From RCIO01 sp964629765 (GTDB taxonomy: Bacteria; Pseudomonadota; Alphaproteobacteria; Rhizobiales; Rhizobiaceae): a stretch of DNA of 23,316 nucleotides. Position numbers and translations under genes: made by a program. This document shows, in pieces, positions 6,210 to 13,873 of the stretch. The DNA lies in contig CAZVTK010000064.1 of NCBI GenBank assembly GCA_964629765.1, positions 1 through 23,316 on the forward strand. Direction: 5' to 3'. How positions within the stretch are numbered: position 1 is the stretch's first letter; every line of letters begins with the position of its first letter. The notes under the pieces are model-generated. The model ran no database searches, was not told where the DNA came from, and saw only the letters and a program-made list of their open reading frames with translations.

Positions 6210-7738
6210 CGCCCGCGCCTCAACTGGGCGAGCGGCGGCCATGCGGCCTCGCGCGGGGCGGGTTCGCGGCGGCGATCGTTGAAATAGTCGCCGCCGCGCG
6301 CCAGCACGTCGTCGACCGACCGGATCTCGCCGGCATGGCCGCCGAGCGCGATATAGTCGTCGCGGCGCATGGTGAACTCGATGGGCGCCACCAGCGCCGG
6401 CGTCGGCACATAGCCGAAGGCGTTTTCCGGCAGGCGGGTGACGTCGACCATCAGCGTGATGCCGCCGCCGGGCCACACATAGGCCGGCGCGCCACCGACC
6501 GTGACATAGGTCTGCCGGCGATGGACGGAGCGCGTCAGGTTCACCGGATTTTCCGTAACGCCGGCGCGGAGCGAGCCGCCCGCGCCGCCCATGAAGAGCA
6601 CGGTGCACAAAGCCGGCTCGCAATTGTCCTCGATGAGGGCGACCGACTTGCGCAGCCGCTCGGGGAACGGCTTTTCGACAGGCTTCAGCGCGTCGTCCAG
6701 CTCGTAATAGGCGAACTGCTCGCCGGTGGTGGACACCATCAGCAGCGACAGGCCGGGGCGCGCGCCCTTCTTCGCGTTCCAGTCGCCGAGGATGGCGCGC
6801 GGGTCCGTCAGTTGCGTGCCGCCCCAGCCGAGGCCGGGCTCGGACACCTTGAAATAGCGGCCGGGCGTGGAGCGCCGCCCGACGATCTTTATCCCCGTGT
6901 CCTCCCAGCCGATGACCTTGCCGGCCTGATGCTCGGAGACGACGCCGGTGATGTGGTCGTCGACCACCACGACCTCGTCGACCAGCCCGCGCCATTGCGA
7001 GGCGAACATGCCGATGGTGGCCGAGCCGCAGCCGACGCGCATGCGGTGCTCGACGGTGCCGTCGATCACGGGCGGCGCGCCCGCCTGCACGACGAGGGTC
7101 GAGCCGCCGTCGATGGAAAGCTCGACCGGCTGGCGGTTCACCAGCGCCAGCAGCGTGTCGCAGGTGACGCGGCCTTCGGACTTGGAACCGCCGGTGAGAT
7201 GGCGCACGCCGCCGAGCGACAGCATCTGCGAGCCGTATTCGGCGGTGGTGACATGGCCGACCGGTTCGCCGGCCGCGCGCACCACCGCCGTCTCGTCGCC
7301 GACATGGCGGTCGGTGTCGATCTTCACCTTGACGCCGCAATAGGAGAAGATGCCCTCGGTGACGACCGTCACGAGGTCGACGCCCTCGACCTCCTGCGAC
7401 ACGATGAAGGGCGCGGGCTTGTAGTCGGGATAGGTGGTGCCGGCGCCGATGGCCGAGACGAAGCGCCGGCCGGTGTTGACCGGGTTGCCGTCCCATTCGC
7501 CGGTCCCGCTTTCGCCGGAAACGAACTGGACCAGCGGGGTGCCGGCATCGGCAGCGAATTCCAGCACGCGCACGGGGTCGCAGCGCACGATGCGGCCGCC
7601 GAAATTGCCGTAGCGGTCGCAGGCGCCCGTGCGTCCCTCGGCGATGTAGCACATCACCGGGCAGGCATCGCAGCGCAGCTTCTCGGCCGGCGCGGCGGCG
7701 GGCTCGGCGGGCGTGAACCGTTCGACGAGCTCGTTCAT
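6206..7738 (-). CDS. 6-hydroxynicotinate reductase-like iron-sulfur protein
   Basis: The 510-residue protein resembles 6-hydroxynicotinate reductase (Hnr of Eubacterium barkeri and rhizobial homologues), which reduces the 6-hydroxypyridine ring to 1,4,5,6-tetrahydro-6-oxonicotinate. Near the N-terminus four cysteines (C23, C26, C30, C40, in LRCDACPVMCYIAEGRTGAC) look like a cluster site. Other landmarks are GTTYPDYKPAPFIVSQEVEG, VTVVTEGIFSYCGVKVKID, HVTTAEYGSQMLSLGGVRHL and WGGTQLTDPRAILGDWNAKK. There is no signal peptide. ATG 7738 was chosen; upstream codons come from palindromic element C and are not family-like, and no clear Shine-Dalgarno is visible. The stop overlaps the UPF0280 start by four bases. 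The family name is recognised by eye; the true substrate is inferred. Confidence 0.8.
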   Translation of the reverse strand: MNELVERFTPAEPAAAPAEKLRCDACPVMCYIAEGRTGACDRYGNFGGRIVRCDPVRVLEFAADAGTPLVQFVSGESGTGEWDGNPVNTGRRFVSAIGAGTTYPDYKPAPFIVSQEVEGVDLVTVVTEGIFSYCGVKVKIDTDRHVGDETAVVRAAGEPVGHVTTAEYGSQMLSLGGVRHLTGGSKSEGRVTCDTLLALVNRQPVELSIDGGSTLVVQAGAPPVIDGTVEHRMRVGCGSATIGMFASQWRGLVDEVVVVDDHITGVVSEHQAGKVIGWEDTGIKIVGRRSTPGRYFKVSEPGLGWGGTQLTDPRAILGDWNAKKGARPGLSLLMVSTTGEQFAYYELDDALKPVEKPFPERLRKSVALIEDNCEPALCTVLFMGGAGGSLRAGVTENPVNLTRSVHRRQTYVTVGGAPAYVWPGGGITLMVDVTRLPENAFGYVPTPALVAPIEFTMRRDDYIALGGHAGEIRSVDDVLARGGDYFNDRRREPAPREAAWPPLAQLRRGR

Positions 7739-7780
7739 CAGACGCGTCGCGCCGTGGCCGGAGACGCCGACGCCCGTTCG

Positions 7781-7932
7781 CACCCCTCTCTGTCCTGCCG
7801 GACATCTCCCCCACAAGGGGGGAGAATGGACGGCCACCGCGATTTCGCCAACCTGCGACGATCGGCGAAAGCAGCGATGAAAGCCATTCTCCCCCCTTGT
7901 GGGGGAGATGTCCGGCAGGACAGAGAGGGGTG
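7781..7932. repeat. Palindromic repeat, family 2 (element C), perfect 49-bp arms
   Basis: Arms 7781-7829 and 7884-7932 are exact reverse complements over 49 bases, with a 54-base centre. The arms carry CATCTCCCCCACAAGGGGGG and CTGTCCTGCCGG, a variant of elements B and D. It fills most of the 220-bp gap between the molybdenum hydroxylase stop (7959) and the reductase start (7738), the only sizeable gap inside the six-gene operon. As RNA it would fold into a very stable hairpin, which might protect or end transcripts. It has no T-run typical of a terminator. Confidence 0.93.
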
Positions 7933-7958
7933 TGAAAGGACGCATAGCGAAAAAATTA

Positions 7959-10799
7959 TCATCGTCCCGCTTCCCTTATAGCCGCCAGCACCCGGTCGGG
8001 CGTCGCCGGCAGCCTGCGGACCAGCGCGCCGGTGGCGTGGCGGATGGCGTTGAGAATGGCCGGCGCGGTCGGGATCAGCACATGCTCGCCCAGCCCCTTG
8101 GCGCCGAACGGCCCTTCCGGGTCGGGCACCTCGACGAGGATCGTCTCGATCTCAGGCACGTCGCCGATGGTGGGGATGAGATAGTCGTGCAGATTCTCGG
8201 TGCGGCCGGGAATGTACTCCTCCATCAGCGCCATGCCGATGCCCTGCGCGATGCCGCCCTCCACCTGCCCGGTCGCCAGCAGCGGGTTGATGGCGCGGCC
8301 GACATCATGCGCGGCAGTGATCTTCAGCGGCCTGACCGTGCCGAGGCGCGTGTCCACCTCCAGCTCCACCACCTGCGCGCCGTAGCCGTAGACGGCGTAG
8401 GGCTTGCCCTGACCGTCGGCGTCGAGCGGGCGCGTCGGCGGATCGTAGGTCTCCTCGGCGCGGAAGACATAGCCGTCCTCGCCGACCGGCAGGTCCGCAA
8501 GGTCGATGCGCCGGGACGCGGCGCCGTCGCGGATGACGATCGACGCGCCGTCGAGCGCTATATGTGCGCCATAGCTTACGTTAGCGAAGCGCAGCAGCGT
8601 CTCGCGCAGGGCGCGCCCGGTCTTCTCCGCCGCCTTGCCGGAAATGTAGGTCTGGCGCGAGCCCGAGGTTTTTCCCGCGTCGGGGGTGAGGTGCGTGTCG
8701 CCATAGATGAAGGAGAACGCGGAGAGCGGCACGCCGAGCGCATCGGCGGCGATCTGCGGGATCACCGTGTTGGAACCCTGCCCGATGTCGACAGCGCCCT
8801 GATGCATCACCAGCCGGCCGTCGGGCGCGATGCCGATGCGGATGGTGGACGGGTTGGGGATGCCGGTGTTGCCGCAGCCGTACCAGCAGGAGGCGACGCC
8901 GACCCCGCGCCTGACAGGACCGCCGGCCGCGTTGGCGGCATCGGCCGCGTCCAGCGCCGCCTTCCACGCGGGCTCCAGCGCCTCGAGGCAGTCGACCATG
9001 CCGACGCCCGCTTCCATGACGTTCCCGCTCACGGTCGGCTGGCCGTTGCGCAGCGCGTTGATGTGGCGGAAGGCGAGGCGGTCGATGCCGAGCTTGCCCG
9101 CCAGTTCGTCGTAGAGCGTTTCCTGCATGATCGCCGCCTGCGGCACGCCGAAGCCGCGAAAGGCGCCGGAAACCGGGCCGTTGGTGTGGATGGCGCGGGT
9201 CTCGGCGCGGTAGTTGGGCGTGAAATAGGGCCCGCTGGCGTGAACCGGCACCCGGTTGGCCACGGTCGGGCCCCAGCTCGCATAGGCGCCCGTGTTGAAA
9301 TCGCCCTCGAACGCCATGCCGGTGACGCGTCCCTGCGCATCCGCGCCGATGGTCGCGCGCATCGACGCCGGGTGCCGCTTGGTGGTGGAGGCGAGCGATT
9401 CGGCGCGCGTATAAACGAGCGCGGCGGGCCGGCCGGTCTTCAGCGCCACCAGCCCGATGAGAGGCTGCACGGACAGGTCGAGTTTCGATCCGAACCCGCC
9501 GCCCGTGGCTGTCGGGATGATGCGCACCTTGTGCGGCGGCAGGCCGAGCACGAGGGCGGTGTCGTCGCGGTCCATGACCGGCGACTGGGTGCACGCCTTG
9601 ATGACCAGCGTGTCGCCGTCCATGAAGGCGTAGCCGGCCTCGGGCTCGATATAGGCGTGCTCGACATAGGCGGTCTCGATCGCCCCGCTCGCGGTGACGG
9701 CGGCAGCGGCGAGGCCGGCCTCGGCGTCGCCGCGCACCACGCGGCCGCGCGTGAGGATGTTGCCGGGGCGGGCGGCGTGGAGGTCGCCGAGCGCCAGCCC
9801 CTCGGCGCAGGTGAGCGCATGCGGGACCGGCGACCACCGCACCGGAAACTCGTCGGCACGCAGCGCCTCGACGGCCTCGCGCTCGCCTGCAACGATGGCG
9901 ACCGCCTCGCCGCGGAAGCGCGCGCGGCCCTCGGCGAGCGACGGCTGGTCGGCGAAGGGCGGGATGACGCCGAACGCGTTGCGGCCGGGAATGTCGGCCG
10001 CGGTGAACACGGCGACGAGGCCCGGATGCGAGGCCACGAAGGCGGCGAGATCGCCGAAGGTAAAGTCCGCGTGCCAGTGCGGCGAGCGGATGACGAGGAC
10101 GGACAGGCAGCCGGCGGGACGCTCGTCGGCGCCGAAGCGCTCGGTGCCCAGCACCTTGGGGGGGCCGTCGAGGCGCAGCGGGGAGGTGCCGACGGATTTG
10201 CGCGGCCCACCCCCCTCTGGCCTGCCGGCCATCTCCCCCTCAAGGGGGGAGATTGGCAAATCGCCGGCATCGCGACCGTCGATCTCCCCCCTTGAGGGGG
10301 AGATGGCCGGCAGGCCAGAGGGGGGTGCCTCGGTAAAGGCCCCCATCACCGCCTCGACGATCTTGCGGTAGCCGGTGCAGCGGCAGAGCACGCCGCCGAG
10401 CGCGTCGCTCACCGCCTGCTCGCAAGGGCGCGGGTCGCGCTTGAGCAGCGCGGCCGCGGCCATCAGCATGCCGGGCGTGCAGATGCCGCATTGCGCCGCG
10501 CCGTGGCGCAGGAAGCTGTGCTGGAGCGCCGACATCGCGGGGCCGTCGGCCAGCCCTTCGACGGTGGCGATCTCGGCGCCCTCGACCTGCGCGGCCGGCA
10601 CGAGGCAGGCGCAGGCGGGATCGCCGTCGATCAGCACGGTGCAGGCGCCGCAATCGCCGGCGTCGCAGCCGACCTTGGTGCCGGTGAGGCCGAGCCGGTC
10701 GCGCAGCACGTTGGACAGCCGCGCCAGCGGCGGCGCGTCGAGCGCGACCGGCGCGCCGTTGACGCTGAAGCTGACGAGGCTGGCGGGGCGCAGGTTCAT
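7959..10799 (-). CDS. Molybdenum hydroxylase, fused [2Fe-2S] small subunit and Mo-binding large subunit
   Basis: The 946-residue protein is a xanthine dehydrogenase-family hydroxylase. Residues 1-155 are the iron-sulfur domain: plant-type cluster C45, C50, C53, C65, and second cluster C104, C107, C139, C141 (QCGICTPG and LCRCTGY). From about residue 199 comes the molybdopterin large subunit with TATGGGFGSKLD, GAFRGFGVPQA, AVDIGQGSNTVIPQIAADAL and GPFGAKGLGEHV, which holds the catalytic Glu. Residues 158-198 between the domains are encoded by palindromic element D. Such enzymes hydroxylate N-heterocycles with water; in this context nicotinate to 6-hydroxynicotinate is the natural guess, but xanthine or other rings are not excluded. 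The ATG overlaps the stop of the FAD-subunit gene (ATGA). Confidence 0.93.
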   Translation of the reverse strand: MNLRPASLVSFSVNGAPVALDAPPLARLSNVLRDRLGLTGTKVGCDAGDCGACTVLIDGDPACACLVPAAQVEGAEIATVEGLADGPAMSALQHSFLRHGAAQCGICTPGMLMAAAALLKRDPRPCEQAVSDALGGVLCRCTGYRKIVEAVMGAFTEAPPSGLPAISPSRGEIDGRDAGDLPISPLEGEMAGRPEGGGPRKSVGTSPLRLDGPPKVLGTERFGADERPAGCLSVLVIRSPHWHADFTFGDLAAFVASHPGLVAVFTAADIPGRNAFGVIPPFADQPSLAEGRARFRGEAVAIVAGEREAVEALRADEFPVRWSPVPHALTCAEGLALGDLHAARPGNILTRGRVVRGDAEAGLAAAAVTASGAIETAYVEHAYIEPEAGYAFMDGDTLVIKACTQSPVMDRDDTALVLGLPPHKVRIIPTATGGGFGSKLDLSVQPLIGLVALKTGRPAALVYTRAESLASTTKRHPASMRATIGADAQGRVTGMAFEGDFNTGAYASWGPTVANRVPVHASGPYFTPNYRAETRAIHTNGPVSGAFRGFGVPQAAIMQETLYDELAGKLGIDRLAFRHINALRNGQPTVSGNVMEAGVGMVDCLEALEPAWKAALDAADAANAAGGPVRRGVGVASCWYGCGNTGIPNPSTIRIGIAPDGRLVMHQGAVDIGQGSNTVIPQIAADALGVPLSAFSFIYGDTHLTPDAGKTSGSRQTYISGKAAEKTGRALRETLLRFANVSYGAHIALDGASIVIRDGAASRRIDLADLPVGEDGYVFRAEETYDPPTRPLDADGQGKPYAVYGYGAQVVELEVDTRLGTVRPLKITAAHDVGRAINPLLATGQVEGGIAQGIGMALMEEYIPGRTENLHDYLIPTIGDVPEIETILVEVPDPEGPFGAKGLGEHVLIPTAPAILNAIRHATGALVRRLPATPDRVLAAIREAGR
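10208..10327. repeat. Palindromic repeat, family 2 (element D), inserted in frame in a gene
   Basis: Arms 10208-10253 and 10282-10327 are perfect reverse complements over 46 bases with a 28-base centre. The element is 120 bp, exactly 40 codons, so the reading frame is preserved. It is translated on the minus strand as a Gly/Pro/Ser-rich linker containing PSGLPAISPSRGEIDG and ISPLEGEMAGRPEGG, precisely between the FeS and Mo domains of the hydroxylase. This resembles the palindromic elements known to insert in frame in Rickettsia proteins. Confidence 0.95.
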
Positions 10800-11656
10800 G
10801 CGGCGGCCTCGACCGGCCCGGCGGCAGCGGCACGCGCGAGCGCCCGCGCCACCAGCTCACGCGCCGCCTCGCGGCGATAGGCGGCGGTGGCGCGCACGTC
10901 GTCGATGGGCGAGAGCGCGGCGACATGGCCTGGCTCGACAGCCTGCGCCAGCGAAGCGTCGGCAGGCCGGCCGACAAGCGCGCGCTCCAGCTCGGGCAGG
11001 CGCTGCGCCACCGGCGAGCAGGCGCCGACCGCGACGGAAGCCTGCGCGACGCGGCCGTCGGCGCCGGCGACGATGCGCGCCGCCGCCATGGCGATGGAAA
11101 TGACGAGATAGCGCCGCGCGCCGAGTTTTTCGAAGGCGGAACGGCCGGCGCCGGCGGATTTCGGCATATGGATGGCGATCAGCAGCTCGTCCGCGTCCAG
11201 CGCGGTCTTGCGGTTGCCGAGGATGAATTCCGCCAGCGGCAGGCGCCGCGCGCCACCTGCCGAGGCGAGCTCCACCTCGGCATCCAGCGCCAGCAGCGGC
11301 GGCACGCCGTCGGCCGCGGGCGAGGCGTTGCAGAGATTGCCGGCGATGGTGGCACGGTTCTGCACCTGCACGGAGCCGACCTCGCGCGCCGCCTGCCTGA
11401 GCGCGTCGAAGGCCGGCGGCAGGCCGGCGCGCACGATGTCCGTCCATGTCGTCGCCGCGCCGAAGCGCCAGCCCGCGTCGGTGCCGTCGATGCCGCGCAG
11501 GCCGGCGACGGCCGAGACATCCAGCACATCGTCGGCGATAGGGGCCGCGCCCTGCGCGGGATAGAAGTCGGTGCCGCCGGCGATCACGCGCCAGCCACCG
11601 CCGGCACGAAGGGCCAACGCCTCGTCGAGTGTGCGCGGTCTGGCGTAGCGCGCCAC
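10796..11656 (-). CDS. Molybdenum hydroxylase FAD-binding (medium) subunit, CoxM/XdhB type
   Basis: The 286-residue protein has the PCMH-type FAD domain: WRVIAGGTDFYP (about residues 22-33) and ATIAGNLCNASPAADGVPPL (about 102-121) contact the FAD pyrophosphate, followed by the CO dehydrogenase flavoprotein C-terminal domain (FEKLGARRYLVISIAMAAAR). It passes electrons from the 2Fe-2S centres of the fused partner to an acceptor. It starts with GTG at 11656-11654, with GGAG seven bases upstream, and is the first gene of the six-gene operon; its stop overlaps the next start by four bases. Length is normal for the family. Cytoplasmic. Confidence 0.93.
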   Translation of the reverse strand: MARYARPRTLDEALALRAGGGWRVIAGGTDFYPAQGAAPIADDVLDVSAVAGLRGIDGTDAGWRFGAATTWTDIVRAGLPPAFDALRQAAREVGSVQVQNRATIAGNLCNASPAADGVPPLLALDAEVELASAGGARRLPLAEFILGNRKTALDADELLIAIHMPKSAGAGRSAFEKLGARRYLVISIAMAAARIVAGADGRVAQASVAVGACSPVAQRLPELERALVGRPADASLAQAVEPGHVAALSPIDDVRATAAYRREAARELVARALARAAAAGPVEAAA

Positions 11657-11725
11657 GGTCCCACTCCGGCCTTCTTCCCGTCTGGCGGAATTGCTGGACG
11701 GACCCTCTTGTGGGGGATGCCAAAT

Positions 11726-11743
11726 TCATTGGTATGCAAACGA
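11726..11743. promoter_or_regulatory. Candidate operator palindrome for the catabolic operon
   Basis: TCATTGGTATGCAAACGA is an imperfect 18-base palindrome with 12 of 18 symmetric positions, centred at 11734/11735. It overlaps the -10 box of the promoter predicted for the minus-strand operon and lies in the 218-bp divergent region with pncA. This is the position expected for a repressor site, for which the operon's MarR protein is the obvious candidate; the pairing is inferred. Confidence 0.5.
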
Positions 11744-11767
11744 TATCACCGGGAGCCGGCTTGTCAA
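11740..11767 (-). promoter_or_regulatory. Candidate promoter of the minus-strand catabolic operon
   Basis: On the minus strand TTGACA (11767-11762, perfect -35) and TATCGT (11745-11740) are 16 bases apart, pointing toward the FAD-subunit gene, which starts at 11656. The leader would be about 75 bases. I saw no equally good promoter for pncA on the plus strand. Confidence 0.55.
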
Positions 11768-11874
11768 AGTCGGCGTTGCAGGAACCAGCATTGCCCGGGG
11801 CCGGCATTGTCCGGGCCGCCCGATCCTGCTTGAATGCCCCCGGGGTCGGGATTTGGCCCACGAAGGAGAAGCAG

Positions 11875-12474
11875 GTGGCCGACGAAGCGCTGATCGTCAT
11901 CGACGTGCAGAACGATTTTTGCCCCGGCGGCGCGCTCGCGGTGGCGGAGGGCGATGCCGTGGTGCCCGTGGTCAACCGGCTGATCGCGCGTTTCGAGCAT
12001 GTGGTGCTGACGCAGGACTGGCACCCGGCGGGCCATTCCAGCTTCGCGTCCAGCCATGCCGGCGCCGCGCCGTTCTCGACGGTGCCGATGCCCTACGGCG
12101 AGCAGACGCTGTGGCCCGACCATTGCATTCAGGGCACGCGAGGGGCGGAGTTCCACCCGGATCTCGTCTGGACCAAGGCCGAGCTGGTGGTGCGCAAGGG
12201 TTTTCGCCGGGCGATCGATTCCTATTCGGCCTTTTTCGAGAACGACCGGACGACGCCGACCGGGCTCAGCGGCTATCTGCGCGAACGCGGCATCGTGCGC
12301 GTCACGCTGGCGGGGCTGGCGACGGATTTCTGCGTGGCCTATTCCGCGCTCGACGCGCGCAGACTGGGCTTCGAGGCGACGGTGGTCATGGAGGGCTGTC
12401 GCGCCATCGACCTCGGCGGCTCGCTGGCGACGATGACGGGCCTGATGCGCGACGCCGGCGTGACGATCGCCTGA
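11875..12474 (+). CDS. pncA: Nicotinamidase (PncA, isochorismatase-fold hydrolase)
   Basis: The 199-residue protein carries the catalytic triad Asp10 (VIDVQNDFCPGG), Lys108 (VVRKGF) and Cys153 (ATDFCVAYSALDA), the metal ligands Asp48, His50 and His54 (TQDWHPAGHSSF), and the WPDHCIQGT stretch typical of nicotinamidase rather than other isochorismatase-like enzymes. It hydrolyses nicotinamide to nicotinate and ammonia. The start is GTG 11875 with AAGGAG (11863-11868) six bases upstream; the frame is open further up but without family similarity. It is divergent from the molybdenum hydroxylase operon and shares its control region. Most bacteria use PncA for NAD recycling; here the neighbours suggest it may also feed nicotinate to catabolism. 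Confidence 0.94.
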   Translation: MADEALIVIDVQNDFCPGGALAVAEGDAVVPVVNRLIARFEHVVLTQDWHPAGHSSFASSHAGAAPFSTVPMPYGEQTLWPDHCIQGTRGAEFHPDLVWTKAELVVRKGFRRAIDSYSAFFENDRTTPTGLSGYLRERGIVRVTLAGLATDFCVAYSALDARRLGFEATVVMEGCRAIDLGGSLATMTGLMRDAGVTIA

Positions 12475-12475
12475 C

Positions 12476-12496
12476 CGCGCCGGCAGCCCCGGCGCG
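12476..12496. terminator. Convergent GC-rich hairpin between pncA and the GNAT-like gene
   Basis: CGCGCCGG (12476-12483) pairs with CCGGCGCG (12489-12496) around a 5-base loop, occupying the 22-bp gap between two convergent stops. There is no T-run, so intrinsic termination is uncertain. Confidence 0.4.
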
Positions 12497-13648
12497 TCAG
12501 GGCGCCGGCGCGCCGAGCCGCTTCACATACATGCGATGGGTCTTGGAGCGCCAGCCGCCAACGAATTCGGCGACCTTGATCATGTCGGTGTTGATCTCGA
12601 GGATCTGGCTCATCTCAGCAGTGGTGATGCCCTTCCTGAGGCTCTCCAGCGCCTGGAGATAGATCAGCGAGAAGTGGATGCCCTTGTTGCGATAGGGCTC
12701 CAGCACCCCCATGGCGAGCACGCGCTGGGTGCGGATGGCGCCGCGGCGCCCGTACCACAAAAGCTTCGGCAGGCCGAACGGAAGCAGGCGCCCGTCGCGC
12801 ACCCTGATGATCGCCTCGTTGATGTTGGGCAGCGCGATGAGGAAGCCGATCAGCTCGCCCGCCTCGTTCTCGGCGAGGTGGACGAAGTCGTAGTCGATGA
12901 TCTGGAGCAGCTCCTTGACGAGGTGCATGAACTCCTCGTGCGTCGACCTGGTCCACAGCCAGTTCTTCTCCCAGGCGCTGTTGTAGACCTGCCAGATGCG
13001 CTCCGCCTCGCGCGGGACGCCGGCCTTGTCGAGCTTCCTGAAGGTGTAGCGGCTGGTCGCCATGATCCGCTCGCCGCGCTTCAGCAGCCAGTCGGGCGCG
13101 TTGGCCCGGTCGATCATGTAGCAATAGAGATCGACATCCTTTTCGAAGCCTTGGCGCTCGACCAAGCCGCGATACCAGGGCGCCGCATAGGGGATCATGA
13201 TGGAGTTGGGCGCGTCGAAGCCGTCGATCTGCAAGCCGATCTCGCCGGTGACGGCGGACGCATTGAACGGCCCGCGCACGAGGTCGTGCCCCCATTCGCG
13301 CGCGCATCGCTCCACCGCGTCGAACAGGGCCTGCGCGACCGCATCGTCGTCGATCGCGTCGAAGAAGCCGAAATGGGCGCTGCGCTCCCGGAAAGTCTCG
13401 TTGTGGGCCGGATTGTCGATCGCCGCGATGCGGCCCACCGGCCTGCCACCCCGGTAGGCGACGAACAGCCGGCGCCGCGCATAGAGCCAGAAGGGGTGCC
13501 GGCGCGGGTCGAGAATCTCGCGCTGCTGGACCCGCAGCGGCGGCACAAAGGCGGGATCGGCCGCATGCAGCGCATAGGGAAGCGCGATGAAGTCGCGCCA
13601 GCCGCGCCCGTCTTCCGCCGCGCGGACGACCACCTCGTTTTCGCTCAT
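12497..13648 (-). CDS. YghO-like GNAT-superfamily protein
   Basis: The 383-residue protein resembles the YghO/COG3153-like acyltransferase-type family of unknown substrate. Recognisable blocks are FIALPYALHAADPAFVPPLR (about 20-39), HPFWLYARRRLFVAYRGGRPVGRIAAIDN (GNAT-type beta strands), VRGPFNASAVTGEIGLQIDG, IPYAAPWYRGLVERQGFEKD and LAMGVLEPYRNKGI, an acetyl-CoA-loop-like segment. It ends WRSKTHRMYVKRLG. ATG 13648 was chosen because homologous-looking sequence begins shortly after; the frame is open to 13729 with a Met at 13681, and no strong Shine-Dalgarno decides it. It is convergent with pncA and transcribed alone. No link to the nicotinate genes is evident. Confidence 0.75.
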   Translation of the reverse strand: MSENEVVVRAAEDGRGWRDFIALPYALHAADPAFVPPLRVQQREILDPRRHPFWLYARRRLFVAYRGGRPVGRIAAIDNPAHNETFRERSAHFGFFDAIDDDAVAQALFDAVERCAREWGHDLVRGPFNASAVTGEIGLQIDGFDAPNSIMIPYAAPWYRGLVERQGFEKDVDLYCYMIDRANAPDWLLKRGERIMATSRYTFRKLDKAGVPREAERIWQVYNSAWEKNWLWTRSTHEEFMHLVKELLQIIDYDFVHLAENEAGELIGFLIALPNINEAIIRVRDGRLLPFGLPKLLWYGRRGAIRTQRVLAMGVLEPYRNKGIHFSLIYLQALESLRKGITTAEMSQILEINTDMIKVAEFVGGWRSKTHRMYVKRLGAPAP

Positions 13649-13873
13649 GCTTCGCACCCGCCCCGCTCCGGCGCCATCCATACGCCTTCCAGCGTCGGCG
13701 GCAAGCGCCGGCAAGATAGGGCGGCGCACGGGAACCAGCGCTACCGCTTGATGAGGATTCTCGTAAATTTTGACAGAATCGGGATTAGCTATCGCAATTT
13801 AGGTTAATTCTCTCATCTTGTTGCTTGAGTATAAACTATGCGGCCAAAGCTTATCTTAAATCATGAGGCTACC
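13649..13873. other. AT-rich divergent control region
   Basis: This 225-bp gap separates the GNAT-like gene and the broken RTX gene. Bases 13745-13870 are strikingly AT-rich compared with the rest of the window and include TTGACA (13770-13775) and TATAAA (13830-13835), though these are not correctly spaced with each other. It probably holds the promoter of the RTX gene. GAGG at 13865-13868, five bases before ATG 13874, is its ribosome binding site. Confidence 0.5.

Noticed and set aside
7739..7945. N-terminal extension of the reductase-like protein through element C
   Set aside because: The added residues come from the palindrome and resemble its translation, not the enzyme family; ATG 7738 fits the conserved Cys-rich start better.
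6335..7981. 548-residue plus-strand open frame opposite the reductase-like gene
   Set aside because: Shadow frame in high-GC DNA; the minus-strand protein has clear family motifs.
7899..10295. 798-residue plus-strand open frame opposite the molybdenum hydroxylase
   Set aside because: It is a codon-shadow of a well-supported gene on the other strand; its product is His/Arg/Gly-rich with no family features.
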